Shown: positions 42,265 through 50,386, numbered from the stretch's first letter. The stretch: DNA of 64,000 nt from an uncultured candidate division WPS-2 bacterium (GCA_937927945.1 CALEYW010000082.1:116427-180426); one strand, 5' to 3'. Translations and numbers: made by a program. The notes: generated from the sequence alone by a model not told the origin.

Positions 42265-42654
42265 ATGTCCCAGACCGCCACCACCGCAACCGTCTCGACG
42301 GCGATCACGTGGTTCGAGATCCCGGCCGCGAACCTCGAACGCGCGCAGCGCTTCTACGAGACGATTCTCGAGACGCCGCTCAAAGCCGAGCTCTTCGCAG
42401 GAGCGAACATCGCGATCTTTCCGTGCGACGACGGCGGGGTCAGAGGCTGCCTGGTCGAGACCGCGCATCCCTCACCCCACGGCACCATGGTCTACCTCAA
42501 CGTCGCTGGGCGGCTGGACCGCACGCTCGACCTCGTGACCGCGAGCGGCGGCCGCGTCGAGTTGGGAAAGACCGAACTCCCGCGTGGCATCGGCTGGATC
42601 GCTCAGATCGCCGACTCGGAAGGAAATCGGGTCGGCCTGCACGCGATGAACTAG
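42265..42654 (+). CDS. VOC-family (glyoxalase-like) protein
   Basis: 129 residues from ATG 42265 (AAGGAG 6 nt upstream). Single vicinal-oxygen-chelate module: ITWFEIPAANLERAQRFYETILE at the start, GTMVYLNVAGRLDRTLDLV in the middle, ELPRGIGWIAQIADSEGNRVGL at the end. Metal ligands are partly conserved (His/Glu uncertain). The WYL regulator begins 2 bp after its stop, so the two are an operon. Small VOC proteins often confer resistance or act as antibiotic-binding proteins; function here is unknown. Confidence 0.82.
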   Translation: MSQTATTATVSTAITWFEIPAANLERAQRFYETILETPLKAELFAGANIAIFPCDDGGVRGCLVETAHPSPHGTMVYLNVAGRLDRTLDLVTASGGRVELGKTELPRGIGWIAQIADSEGNRVGLHAMN

Positions 42655-42656
42655 GC

Positions 42657-43346
42657 GTGCGCCGTGCCGACCGCCTCTTCACCATCGTTCAGCTGCTCCG
42701 AGGCGGCCGGCACGTCACCGCGCGCACCCTCGCCGACCGGCTCGAGGTCTCCGAACGCACGATCTACCGCGACGTCGACGAGCTTACGCTGTGCGGCGTC
42801 CCGATCGAAGGCGAAGCCGGCCGCGGCTATCGCCTGCCGAAAACGTTCGAGATCCCGCCGTTGATGTTCGAACGGCACGAGATCGAGGCGCTCGTCGTCG
42901 GCGCGCGCTTCGTCGAAGCGTGGTGCGGGCCGGGGCTCGCCGCGTCGGCACGCTCCGCCTTGACGCGCATCCGCGGCGTCGTGCCGCCGAACTTGTTGAA
43001 CGAGATCGACGACGCCCGCGTCTACGCGCTGCGCTTCGGGAAGGACGCAACGAAAGATCAGTTCGAAATCGTACACCAGGCGATCGGCCAACATCGCCGC
43101 ATCGTGATGGACTACGCCGCGGAAGATGGGCATGCGACGCCCGCCCGCACGATTCGCCCGCTCGGTCTCTATTTCTGGGGGAAGATTTGGACGCTCGCCG
43201 CGTGGTGCGAACTGCGCGACGACTTCCGCAGCTTTCGCGTCGACCGCATCAGCGCGCCGCGCTTGGGCGAGCCGTTCGTCGAAGACGCCGCTAAGACGCT
43301 CGCCGTCTTCCTGGCGCGAATGCGTGAGCGAGAGTCCGGCCGCTAA
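42657..43346 (+). CDS. WYL-domain HTH transcriptional regulator (YafY-type)
   Basis: 229 residues from GTG 42657. N-terminal winged helix: RADRLFTIVQLLRGGRHVTA, RTLADRLEVSERTIYRDVDEL. It is followed by the WYL ligand domain (DYAAEDGHATPARTIRPLGLYFWGKIWTLAAWC, where YFWGKIW takes the WYL position). YafY/DeoR-like WYL regulators bind nucleotides or nucleic acids and control neighbouring genes; autoregulation with the VOC gene is likely. The short UUCG-type hairpin TCAGCCTTCGGCTGA near 43419-43433 follows the gene. Confidence 0.87.
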   Translation: MRRADRLFTIVQLLRGGRHVTARTLADRLEVSERTIYRDVDELTLCGVPIEGEAGRGYRLPKTFEIPPLMFERHEIEALVVGARFVEAWCGPGLAASARSALTRIRGVVPPNLLNEIDDARVYALRFGKDATKDQFEIVHQAIGQHRRIVMDYAAEDGHATPARTIRPLGLYFWGKIWTLAAWCELRDDFRSFRVDRISAPRLGEPFVEDAAKTLAVFLARMRERESGR

Positions 43347-43476
43347 GGAAAACTGCAACGGTGCGAGCGCCGGCTGAACGACTCTCGGCGGGAAAAGCGG
43401 CAATCCGCCGCGAATTCTCAGCCTTCGGCTGATGCCGGTCTCAGTGATTGCACGACATGCTTCTCGGGAGACACGC

Positions 43477-43770
43477 ATGAACGACGACAAGACCATTTCT
43501 CGCGCCGGAATGATCGAAAAGCTGGCCCTGGCGCCGATCGCGATCGGCGCTTTTGCAGCGCTCCACGCGGAGGCTGAAGCAGCCGCCACGACGGATCAAA
43601 AGACCGCCGGTTACGTGACCCACCCCGTCGGCGGCAATCAGTGCTCGCGTTGCAGTCTTTTCATTCCGGCGAAGAGCAATCCCATGAAATCTCCGGGAGC
43701 TTGCAAGCTCGTGAAGGGAGCGATCGCGCCCAACGGCTGGTGCAAGTTCTTTTCGCCCAAGGCGCATTAG
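43477..43770 (+). CDS. High-potential iron-sulfur protein (HiPIP)
   Basis: 97 residues from ATG 43477 (CGGGAG upstream). A hydrophobic export signal (EKLALAPIAIGAFAALHAEA) precedes a compact domain with the HiPIP cysteine pattern: NQCSRCSLFIPA, GACKLVKGAI and NGWCKFF (C-x2-C-x16-C-x12-C by inspection). HiPIPs carry one [4Fe-4S] cluster at high potential and act as periplasmic electron carriers to oxidases or reaction centres. Partner unknown; the nitrate-respiration genes a few kilobases away are one candidate context. Confidence 0.85.
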   Translation: MNDDKTISRAGMIEKLALAPIAIGAFAALHAEAEAAATTDQKTAGYVTHPVGGNQCSRCSLFIPAKSNPMKSPGACKLVKGAIAPNGWCKFFSPKAH

Positions 43771-43838
43771 CCCGGAGGACTCGCGCGGATAGGATCCCGG
43801 CGCAGCCCATTATGGAGTTGCTTGTGCTGAGCGCGGCG

Positions 43839-44030
43839 CTATTTGCGAATGTCTTCTTGGTTCGCCTCCGACGGTCGTGAGGTGGTGCTGATGGCAAGCT
43901 CATCGGCTGACGGATAGGTAGACCATCCGCCGCGGTTGTAACGACCGTCGGTGTGATAACTGCCCGCAGTGTTCCCGTTGGCGGCCGTGACGAAGACGTC
44001 TGGATCCGGGACGGGCTTGTCGGAAGACAC
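43839..44030 (-). CDS. 63-residue protein of unknown function
   Basis: GTG start at 44030 with perfect AGGAGG 6 nt upstream, and a consensus extended -10 promoter 63 bp upstream. These two signals, rather than homology, argue that it is real. The product (VPDPDVFVTAANGNTAGSYH, then GGWSTYPSADELAISTTSRP) is hydrophilic, has no Cys and no signal peptide or TM segment, and contains a Gly/Tyr/Trp-rich middle. It is a small secreted-like or regulatory peptide or an intrinsically disordered protein. No recognised family. Confidence 0.6.
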   Translation of the reverse strand: MSSDKPVPDPDVFVTAANGNTAGSYHTDGRYNRGGWSTYPSADELAISTTSRPSEANQEDIRK

Positions 44031-44092
44031 GATGTTCCTCCTATCGTGAAGGGTGTCGGAGGGCGCTGAAATACGGCGGCTCGACGAAATCT

Positions 44093-44098
44093 ATTATA
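44093..44098 (-). promoter_or_regulatory. Extended -10 promoter
   Basis: Minus-strand TGGTATAAT: a perfect TATAAT hexamer with the TGn extension. No obvious TTGACA-type -35 was seen at 16-18 bp. It would give a leader of about 50-60 nt for the 63-residue gene. Consensus boxes are rare in this GC-rich window, which makes it stand out. Confidence 0.6.
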
Positions 44099-44310
44099 CC
44101 ACTTTGTGTTGCTATGCTGCCTCGCCCAGCAGACTTCCAGCCGCCCGCCGAAATCCAAACGCGCCGATCTGCCATCGAACGTCGTCGCTTTCGCAGCCTA
44201 GACGGGAGCGACTGCTAACGCGCGCCGAATAGAGCCGATGGTCGACGTGTTTCTTGCTCGGTCGCGGCCGTCGAAGCCGACCTGCGGTCGCAAACGTGGA
44301 GGTGCGCCTC

Positions 44311-44625
44311 ATGCCCAGCCAAGAGGACGTTCGCGAAGCGCTCAGGGAAGTTCAAGACCCCGAACTCATGATGGGTATGGTCGATCTCGGGCTGATCTAC
44401 GGAATCGACATCGCCGGCGAGCACGACGGGGACGTGACCGTTACGATGACGTTCACGTCGCCGATGTGTCCGGTCGGCCCTCAGTTCAAGAAGTCGGTCG
44501 AGGACAAGGTCAACTCGCTCGAGGGTGTCGAGTCGGTAAAGGTAGAGATCACGTTCGTGCCGCCGTGGGACCCTCGAATCCACGCGAGCGAAGACGCGAA
44601 ATTCGATCTCGGGATCTGGTTTTAG
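44311..44625 (+). CDS. MIP18/SufT-family (DUF59) iron-sulfur assembly protein
   Basis: 104 residues from ATG 44311 (TGGAGGTG upstream). DUF59 core: VREALREVQDPELMMGMVDL, GLIYGIDIAGEHDG, and the motif FTSPMCPVGPQFKKSVED with the conserved Cys, ending VEITFVPPWDPRIHASEDAK. Members (PaaD/SufT/MIP18) take part in Fe-S cluster delivery or maturation of metalloenzymes. It may serve the Fe-S proteins of the neighbouring nitrate-reductase island or the HiPIP. Confidence 0.87.
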   Translation: MPSQEDVREALREVQDPELMMGMVDLGLIYGIDIAGEHDGDVTVTMTFTSPMCPVGPQFKKSVEDKVNSLEGVESVKVEITFVPPWDPRIHASEDAKFDLGIWF

Positions 44626-44651
44626 CGCAACGCTCGTACGAGCAGCGGCCA

Positions 44652-45143
44652 CTACGCCTCCTTGACCATCGCCCGCAGCAATTCTACGATCGCGGCGGCA
44701 CTGAGGTCGTGTGCGGAGGCGAAACCCAAAACGAGACGGCCGCTTACGGGCTCCAGCGAGATCGCTTGAAAATCGGGCAATGCCCGTAAGGTGCGTACCG
44801 TAGCGCCTTGACGAGCCTCGAGCGCTGACCAGATGGCGTCGGCTTTTGCGGATTCGGGTGCGTGTGGCGACGCTGCTACGCCGATGGAGAAGCGAGCTCG
44901 CGCGTAAGCGTCGCGCTGCTGGACATCGTCGTCGACCAAGAGTACCGACGCACGGCGACGCGCCAAGAGGTTGACGGTGTGCGCGGCAAGCCGGCTCACG
45001 ACCATGCCGAAAGCGCCGTCTACGGGCGCGAAAGGCACGTAGCTTACGGACGGAACCGCGCTTTGATCGACGGTCCCGAGTGCGAACCACAATTGTGCTG
45101 AAATGAGGCGAGCCGCCTCCCGCCGTAGGTCCCCGGTCTCCAT
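44652..45143 (-). CDS. Pyridoxamine-5'-phosphate-oxidase-like (HugZ-type) protein
   Basis: 163 residues from ATG 45143. Flavin-reductase-like split barrel: RLISAQLWFALGTVDQSAVP, SVSYVPFAPVDGAFGMVVSR, VNLLARRRASVLLVDDDVQQ, FQAISLEPVSGRLVLGFASA. The pattern SxxYxPF is shared with HugZ/HutZ haem-utilisation proteins, but the C-terminal haem-binding His segment is not evident, so enzymatic function is open. The upstream extension of the frame is antisense. Confidence 0.78.
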   Translation of the reverse strand: METGDLRREAARLISAQLWFALGTVDQSAVPSVSYVPFAPVDGAFGMVVSRLAAHTVNLLARRRASVLLVDDDVQQRDAYARARFSIGVAASPHAPESAKADAIWSALEARQGATVRTLRALPDFQAISLEPVSGRLVLGFASAHDLSAAAIVELLRAMVKEA

Positions 45144-45195
45144 GGCACCGGCTTCGACGCTTAGTATCCCACGTCCGCGCTGAAGCGCCGGCGCT

Positions 45196-45567
45196 CTATT
45201 GTTTGAGCGCTTGAAATCTTCCCGATGAGTCCGGCCGGAAGATGGGCGGCCCGGTAAAGATAAGACGGTGCATCCACAGTAACTTCTGCCAAAAGGCTGG
45301 GTCGAAGATCGGTGCTCGAGACTCGTCCGCCGTCGACACCGCGGCGAACAGTTCATAGGTCGCGTCCGGCTTGAGGATAAGTTGCAAGCCGGTGTAGCCG
45401 CCGCTGGACGGGCCGACGCGAGCCTCCTCGATTTGGGAGTGACGAATGCGCACGATGACATCGCTGCCCGGCTCGAGCGGCAGCTCGATTCCGACCGCCG
45501 GAGACTCTCCCAGTTGCCGCGCAAAAGCATCCGGGACAAAACCGATCAACGATTGTACCGAGTTCAT
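45196..45567 (-). CDS. Hypothetical protein
   Basis: 123 residues from ATG 45567; AAGGGGTGACGAGG lies just upstream. A soluble mixed alpha/beta protein (VIVRIRHSQIEEARVGPSSG; ATYELFAAVSTADESRAPIF; FWQKLLWMHRLIFTGPPIF) without Cys, signal or TM segment. No family recognised. It is followed 52 bp downstream by the HugZ-like gene on the same strand. Confidence 0.6.
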   Translation of the reverse strand: MNSVQSLIGFVPDAFARQLGESPAVGIELPLEPGSDVIVRIRHSQIEEARVGPSSGGYTGLQLILKPDATYELFAAVSTADESRAPIFDPAFWQKLLWMHRLIFTGPPIFRPDSSGRFQALKQ

Positions 45568-45672
45568 GACCTCGTCACCCCTTCATCCTTCTAACCAAAT
45601 GGGCAGCATGGATCGTTAAGTACCCCGCTAGCGACGGCATGGGGCCTGCCTGGTTCCGGCGAACCTTACATC

Positions 45673-46200
45673 ATGTTCGGAGACGAACCGATCGAGCTGC
45701 CGGCGTTGTCCGCGCAACGACGCGGGCCGAGCGCCGCTGTCTGCTCGAGTGGCCACGTTTTGTCGTGGTTCGTTGATCCAGCTGTTGCGGCCAAATATTG
45801 CGCGAAGTGCGGCGACTCCATCCTCGTCGCATGTCCGGCGTGCAACGGCACACTGCCCGGCGATGGAGAGATGCTCCAATGGGTGCCGTATCACGCCAAT
45901 TGCACATCCTGCGGAAACGCCTACCCTTGGAAAGCGGCTGAAATTGCGCGCGCGAAACGGACGCTCGCGGAGCAGGCGGAACTCGAGAATTGGAGCGATG
46001 CGGTAAGAGCACGAGCGGACGAGTTAGTGGACGATATTGCGGCGGACCGTGCGGCCGCGTCGGGTGTCGACGCGGCCATGAAGTGGCTTGCGCGGCGCAG
46101 TGGGGAAAGTGTGATCGCGACGATCCTCGACACCATCGAGCGCCTCGGCAGCGCGACTCTCAAACAAGCTCTGCGGCCAAAGTTTCCGGGACACTTCTAA
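45673..46200 (+). CDS. Zinc-ribbon protein (DUF2321-like)
   Basis: 175 residues from ATG 45673. Several Cys pairs indicate a zinc ribbon: AAVCSSGHVLSWF, YCAKCGDSILVACPACNG, HANCTSCGNAYPW. A helical C-terminal half follows (AEQAELENWSDAVRARADEL). The pattern matches proteins annotated DUF2321, of unknown function, often near stress or defence genes. The last 4 bp overlap the convergent gene. Confidence 0.7.
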   Translation: MFGDEPIELPALSAQRRGPSAAVCSSGHVLSWFVDPAVAAKYCAKCGDSILVACPACNGTLPGDGEMLQWVPYHANCTSCGNAYPWKAAEIARAKRTLAEQAELENWSDAVRARADELVDDIAADRAAASGVDAAMKWLARRSGESVIATILDTIERLGSATLKQALRPKFPGHF

Positions 46201-46502
46201 CGCGCGTATTCTTCGCCATTGGCACGAAAGATATCCGAAATCGAAACCGGCGCCGCGGGAAACATCGATGTCGTAACGATCAGGATCGCAGCGTCCTTGT
46301 TTACGCCATGTTCGACGTTAAATGAGTCGACCGCTTTTTTGGCAGCGCCGTACTCGGTACCGTAGTCCCAATCAGTCGCGGTGAAGCCGGGTTCATACGC
46401 CTTGACGAAAGCCGGATAAAAATGACGTTCGCCGTCCGCATGGTTTCGCGTTAAGTTCTCCGTGACAAGCAGGCAGGCCGGCTTGCCGTCGATCATGTAC
46501 AC
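46197..46502 (-). CDS. Hypothetical protein
   Basis: About 101 residues from GTG 46502 (ATG 46496 two codons later); GAAGGGAGAAG lies about 10 nt upstream. Soluble, with aromatic-rich segments (HFYPAFVKAYEPGFTATDWD; AVDSFNVEHGVNKDAAILIV). No recognised domain. Its start is 18 bp after the glutaredoxin stop, so it is probably the last gene of that operon. Confidence 0.55.
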   Translation of the reverse strand: MYMIDGKPACLLVTENLTRNHADGERHFYPAFVKAYEPGFTATDWDYGTEYGAAKKAVDSFNVEHGVNKDAAILIVTTSMFPAAPVSISDIFRANGEEYAR

Positions 46503-46520
46503 GACCGGGACTTCTCCCTT

Positions 46521-46880
46521 CTAACGCAAGCGCACGATGGGTGCCGGTTCCGCCTTGCCCGCGAAGGCTTCTGCCAAGACCGCCTGCAGCTCGCCGCTTT
46601 CAGCCATTGGTTCGAGGATGTCAGTGTCGCCGTAGAAGTTGCCGCCGATAAACACCTTCGGCAATGTCGCCCATCTGGTGACCTGCGATAGCACTTCACG
46701 CTTGAGGTCATTGTCAAGCACGTCGATTACTTCGAATGGATAACCAAAGCGGTTGAAAAATTCGATCGTCTCCAGCGTGAAACCGCAAAGCGGCATGTCT
46801 TTGGTTCCCTTACCATACACGAGGATCGTATTGGCGGCGACTTCGCGCTCGATTTCCTGACGAATGAGATCGTTTGGCAT
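46521..46880 (-). CDS. Monothiol glutaredoxin (Grx4/GrxD type)
   Basis: 119 residues from ATG 46880 (GGGAGAAA upstream). Monothiol CGFT-type active site in GTKDMPLCGFT, variant of CGFS, followed by the TLPKVFIGGNFYGDTDIL glutathione-binding segment (TVPQVFIGG type) and GELQAVL. Such proteins carry glutathione-ligated [2Fe-2S] clusters and deliver them to apo-proteins. It lies in the 3' part of the nitrate island and could support NarG/NarH cluster assembly. The C-terminal GKAEPAPIVRLR tail is an extra extension. Confidence 0.88.
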   Translation of the reverse strand: MPNDLIRQEIEREVAANTILVYGKGTKDMPLCGFTLETIEFFNRFGYPFEVIDVLDNDLKREVLSQVTRWATLPKVFIGGNFYGDTDILEPMAESGELQAVLAEAFAGKAEPAPIVRLR

Positions 46881-46937
46881 TGCGTTTCTCCCAACGTTTT
46901 CCGCGCAAATGAATGAAATACAGGCGCGGGCTCGCCG

Positions 46938-47504
46938 TCAGCGTCCGTGTGAAGGGGAAAAGACGATGAAACGAATATGCCGCTTGACGTTCATCAACAC
47001 GTCCAACGCGTTCGAGGCTTCCGAGAATTCGCCAAGTGCCTCGAAGGCTTGGGCTTGGCTCCTCCACGCCTGTGCGAGGATGATCTGGCGATGAAGCGTG
47101 CCAATGTCCTCGAGTGCTTCAGTTCGCCGGACCGCCTCTTTCAATCTCGCTATTGCTCCATCGTAGTTGTGCATCTTGCACAGAAGCAGTCCGTACTTGA
47201 GGAACGCGTCGATCGCGTCCTGAGTCGTTATTGACGCAGTTACGACGTTTTCCAGGGCCTCGGCCCGAATAAACTCCGCTTCTGCTAACGCGTCCGTGCT
47301 CTCAAGTATTTCAGCATACTGAGAAAGCAGCCGAAGAAGCTTCACAGAAGCCGCAGGGAACGAGGAGCGCGCCACGTTCACTTCGCGACGCATCAAGTCG
47401 ACGGCCGCCCGGCCTTCGCCCAGCGCGACCAGCGCGTCGGCAAGGTGATATACCTCTTCGCGGCCTGCGGTCGGGTCCTCGCGTTGAAACACGCCCTCGT
47501 TCAT
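46938..47504 (-). CDS. Helical TPR-like protein
   Basis: 188 residues from ATG 47504 with GGAGGC upstream, 9 bp after moaA. Repeating helical pairs (YHLADALVALGEGRAAVDL; LSQYAEILESTDALAEAEFI; YGLLLCKMHNYDGAIARLKE; QAWRSQAQAFEALGEFSEAS) are typical of tetratricopeptide scaffolds. No catalytic motif. It is likely a protein-interaction factor in the nitrate/Moco cluster; its role is not established. Confidence 0.65.
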   Translation of the reverse strand: MNEGVFQREDPTAGREEVYHLADALVALGEGRAAVDLMRREVNVARSSFPAASVKLLRLLSQYAEILESTDALAEAEFIRAEALENVVTASITTQDAIDAFLKYGLLLCKMHNYDGAIARLKEAVRRTEALEDIGTLHRQIILAQAWRSQAQAFEALGEFSEASNALDVLMNVKRHIRFIVFSPSHGR

Positions 47505-47513
47505 GTATAGGGC

Positions 47514-48548
47514 CTAGCCTCCGATCTCGGAGAAGGCCCGCATGCGGCTTGATTGTTCGCCCAGGCGCAGGTGATGGCGCTCGGGTTTGACAAACATACT
47601 GCCGCGAAAGATCGCCATGAGGTCATCGCGTGACGCTCCGGCTCGTACCGGTGTGCGCAGGTCGATGTGATTGTCGCCGAAGAGACAGAGGCGCAGCCAG
47701 CCGTCAGCGGAAAGCCGCACGCGATTGCAGCGCTCGCAGTAGTCGTGCGAGAGCGGGCTAATGACCCCGACGGCGCCGCGCGCGCCGCGGAACGCGAAGT
47801 ATCGCGCAGGGCCATTCCCTTGCGGGCCGTCTACGGGGATGAGCTCGCCGATCGCACGTATCCGTTCGAGCATCTCGCCGGCGGAAACGTACGCGTCACG
47901 CTGCAGGTCGAGGTTGTCTTCGACCGGCATGAGTTCGATGAAGCGGACGAAGATCGCGCGTTCACGGGTCAACGCCGCTAGATCGGCCAGCTCGTCATCG
48001 TTGCGGTCACGCATCACCACGCAGTTGATTTTCACTGGCTCCAGACCCGCCCGGAGCGCGGCATCGATTCCGGCGAGAACCCGGTTGAGACCGGGGCGAC
48101 GTGCGATCGCGAAGAACCGGTCTTCGCGAAGGGTGTCGAGCGAGACGTTGACGCGGCGCAAGCCGGCGGCGACGAGAGCGTCGACCTGTTCTGCGAGCAT
48201 CATTCCGTTGGTGGACAGCGCGATGTCCGTGATCCCGGGGATCGCGGCAAGCATCCGCACCAACCTTGGCAGGTCGGGCCGGATGAGCGGCTCGCCCCCC
48301 GTAAGCCGGATGCTGCGCACGCCGACTGCTGCGCCCGCTTCCACGATTCGCTCGATCTCTTCAAAGCTGAGGATCTCGGCTTTGTGAATCCACGGCAACC
48401 CTTCTTCGGGCATGCAGTAGACGCAACGCAGGTTGCACCGGTCGGTAACGGAGATCCGCAGATAGGTGATCGGACGCTGAAATTGATCCACTAGGGGCGC
48501 GAGCGTCTCCGGCACGGTCCCGATCAGATCGATCGTGTCTAGCGCCAC
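47514..48548 (-). CDS. moaA: GTP 3',8-cyclase MoaA
   Basis: Radical-SAM enzyme catalysing the first step of molybdenum-cofactor synthesis with MoaC. 344 residues from GTG 48548. The N-terminal SAM [4Fe-4S] motif is TDRCNLRCVYCMPEEG, followed by RLTGGEPLIRPDL. The second cluster ligands lie in HDYCERCNRVRLSADGWLRLCLF, and the C-terminus ends in the essential Gly-Gly (SEIGG). No moaC, moaD/E or mogA lies in the window, so the rest of the pathway must be elsewhere. It is adjacent to narGHJI, which needs Moco. Confidence 0.95.
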   Translation of the reverse strand: MALDTIDLIGTVPETLAPLVDQFQRPITYLRISVTDRCNLRCVYCMPEEGLPWIHKAEILSFEEIERIVEAGAAVGVRSIRLTGGEPLIRPDLPRLVRMLAAIPGITDIALSTNGMMLAEQVDALVAAGLRRVNVSLDTLREDRFFAIARRPGLNRVLAGIDAALRAGLEPVKINCVVMRDRNDDELADLAALTRERAIFVRFIELMPVEDNLDLQRDAYVSAGEMLERIRAIGELIPVDGPQGNGPARYFAFRGARGAVGVISPLSHDYCERCNRVRLSADGWLRLCLFGDNHIDLRTPVRAGASRDDLMAIFRGSMFVKPERHHLRLGEQSSRMRAFSEIGG

Positions 48549-48591
48549 GCTGCGCCGCCGTTCAGAGACAATGCTCCTGTGGGTCTCATGG

Positions 48592-49512
48592 TCACACCGT
48601 CGCAGGCCGCGGGAGTGGCGGAATCGGTTCTTCGATCGTCTTTCGCGTACGGTAAAGCCAACCTAGCGCCGCACCCGTAAAGAGAAAGCCGCCGGCGAAG
48701 TTTCCAATGGTTACGGGGAGTTCGTTTCCGACCCAAAAGTCGCTCATGCTGATCGGGGCTCCGAAGAACATCGCCGCCGGAATGATGAACATGTTGACGA
48801 CCATGTGTTCGTATCCCATCGCAAAGAACATGTAGATCGGGACGAACGTTGCGACGGCCTTACCGATCACGGATCGCGACGTCATCGGCAAGACAACACC
48901 CAAGGTCACCATCCAATTGCAAAGCATCGCCTTCACGAACGCCGCGAAGGCCCCCGCCGTGCCGAATTGTTCGTAGTGAACCGTTTTGAACACTCCAATC
49001 TTCGTCGCAACCGCGGCGAGGCCGGTGGCATCCGGCACTCGACCGGTTAGCGTGAGCCCGGTCCACAGCATGCCGGCGTACAGCACGCCACCGGCCAAGT
49101 TCCCCAGCCAGACCCAGAACCAGGCGCGTAAGAGCTCTCCGAACGTCATGCGCCGGTGGATAAACGCTAGGGGTACGAGCGCGAAGTAGCCCGTAATCAA
49201 GTCGACTCCGAGCAAGTTGATGCAGATGAACCCGGTCGGGAAGAACAGCGCGGCCACGATCGGCGGGATTCCCTGCGCGATCGCCAAGAAGGCGAGACTC
49301 GTGCCAAAGGCGAGGAAAGCGCCGCCGAACATGCCTCGCACGAATATCTCTCCCGCCGGCAGATCCTTCTTAGAGGACCCGGCCTCAATCATCGCCTGCA
49401 CCACCTGGGGCGCCCTGACGAAGTCCAAGACTGGCGTGCCGACATAGGTACCGTGGTCTGACTGACGCGTGGAACTTGGAACAGCTTGGTCGGCGAGAAC
49501 CGATTCTCTCAT
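48592..49512 (-). CDS. Formate/nitrite transporter family channel
   Basis: 306 residues from ATG 49512 (GGAGGAT upstream). Six helices with FNT hallmarks: VRGMFGGAFLAFGTSLAFLA, LLGVDLITGYFALVPLAFIH, LGNLAGGVLYAGML, CNWMVTLGVVLPMTSRSVIG, MGYEHMVVNMFIIPAAMF, IGNFAGGFLFTGAALGW. The conserved central His is present (GYEHMV). Inside a nar cluster it is expected to export nitrite (NirC-like). It is upstream of moaA in the same direction. Confidence 0.9.
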   Translation of the reverse strand: MRESVLADQAVPSSTRQSDHGTYVGTPVLDFVRAPQVVQAMIEAGSSKKDLPAGEIFVRGMFGGAFLAFGTSLAFLAIAQGIPPIVAALFFPTGFICINLLGVDLITGYFALVPLAFIHRRMTFGELLRAWFWVWLGNLAGGVLYAGMLWTGLTLTGRVPDATGLAAVATKIGVFKTVHYEQFGTAGAFAAFVKAMLCNWMVTLGVVLPMTSRSVIGKAVATFVPIYMFFAMGYEHMVVNMFIIPAAMFFGAPISMSDFWVGNELPVTIGNFAGGFLFTGAALGWLYRTRKTIEEPIPPLPRPATV

Positions 49513-49554
49513 AGACGATCCTCCGGTAGGGCAGCGAGGTAAGTCTTCTGCATC

Positions 49555-50262
49555 CTACGGCACCTTTGGCACAACGTTCGCTTGCGAAGGTTCCCGCACC
49601 GAAACGGTCTCACTTCTTGCCGGGCTCACCGGCTCACGAAGAAGCGGCGAGATGACGAACCTCCGCCACAGGAAAAAAGCGATCGCGATCAGTGTCGATG
49701 CTTCGGCGACGCCCAGGACGTACGGAAACGATTTGACGTGCAGAAGCATTGCGAGCACGGAAAGCGCTAAGGCCGGCGGCATTCGCGCTCTGAGGACGGA
49801 TTGAAGCGACAGCACGCACAGCGTGTCCAGTGCGACGCCTGCCGGCGTCAAGCCGAGATAGCGAAAGCATAGTTCGCCGACCGCCGCCCCCATGCACGGC
49901 AAGACGACGATCGACCGCAGGTTTGCCGACTTGCCCAATGGATCTCGGAAGATGAGGTAGATGACGACTGCGAACGGCGGCAGGACCAGAAATTCCGTTA
50001 TGCGGTTCTGAAGGCGGCTTTGCGTCGCGGTCAAAACTGCAAGCAACGCGGGGACTGCCACGAACGAGCTTATTTGGCACCATCGCTCCAAGCGAGCATC
50101 CGAGCACGCGACGATGCGGCGGTCGCGACTTGCGCCGTCACGGGCCGTCGCCTTCAGCGCCCGTTTCCTTTTCGCTTTCGCGGTCACCGGTATCGGCGCC
50201 GCCCTGCAGCGGCTGCGGGGCTTCGCCTGACCCGCTTCCGATCTTCCCGTCTTGTTCCTCAC
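49555..50262 (-). CDS. HPP-family membrane protein
   Basis: Up to 235 residues from GTG 50262, but the first 55-60 residues are basic and unconserved. A start near TTG 50091 (LERWCQISSFV) would give a cleaner protein. Four hydrophobic helices: VAVPALLAVLTATQ, FLVLPPFAVVIYLIF, LALSVLAMLLHVKSFPYVLG, TLIAIAFFLWRRFVISPLL. The phrases RDPLGKSANLRSIVVLPCMG and LALSVLAMLLHV match the HPP family. Some members (plant plastid and cyanobacterial) transport nitrite, which suits the context between narI and the FNT channel. Confidence 0.65.
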   Translation of the reverse strand: MRNKTGRSEAGQAKPRSRCRAAPIPVTAKAKRKRALKATARDGASRDRRIVACSDARLERWCQISSFVAVPALLAVLTATQSRLQNRITEFLVLPPFAVVIYLIFRDPLGKSANLRSIVVLPCMGAAVGELCFRYLGLTPAGVALDTLCVLSLQSVLRARMPPALALSVLAMLLHVKSFPYVLGVAEASTLIAIAFFLWRRFVISPLLREPVSPARSETVSVREPSQANVVPKVP

Positions 50263-50347
50263 TGGTGACGTTGCCGGGCGTCACCTGTTCGCACGACGGC
50301 GTGCTCGGTTCGGGCCAAATGAGGGTCGGCGGAACGAGCGTTTGCAT
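50138..50347 (-). CDS. Small acidic protein, possible
   Basis: 69 residues from ATG 50347, GAAGG 7 nt upstream, starting 39 bp after narI. The composition (Glu/Gly/Pro/Ser/Thr-rich, e.g. NVTSEEQDGKIGSGSGEAPQ) is not the Arg/Ala-rich pattern seen in shadow ORFs here. It overlaps the proposed long start of the HPP gene, so if it is real the HPP protein must start later. Function unknown. Confidence 0.4.
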   Translation of the reverse strand: MQTLVPPTLIWPEPSTPSCEQVTPGNVTSEEQDGKIGSGSGEAPQPLQGGADTGDRESEKETGAEGDGP

Positions 50348-50386
50348 AGTGCACCTTCAGAAGGACTTGGTGAAACGAGAATCCCT

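Noticed and set aside
43419..43433. TCAGCCTTCGGCTGA as intrinsic terminator of the WYL gene
   Set aside because: Stem of six pairs with no T-run; too weak to call a terminator.
46521..46880. Glutaredoxin as a second selenoprotein
   Set aside because: Its active-site residue is an ordinary Cys codon (CGFT) with no in-frame TGA.
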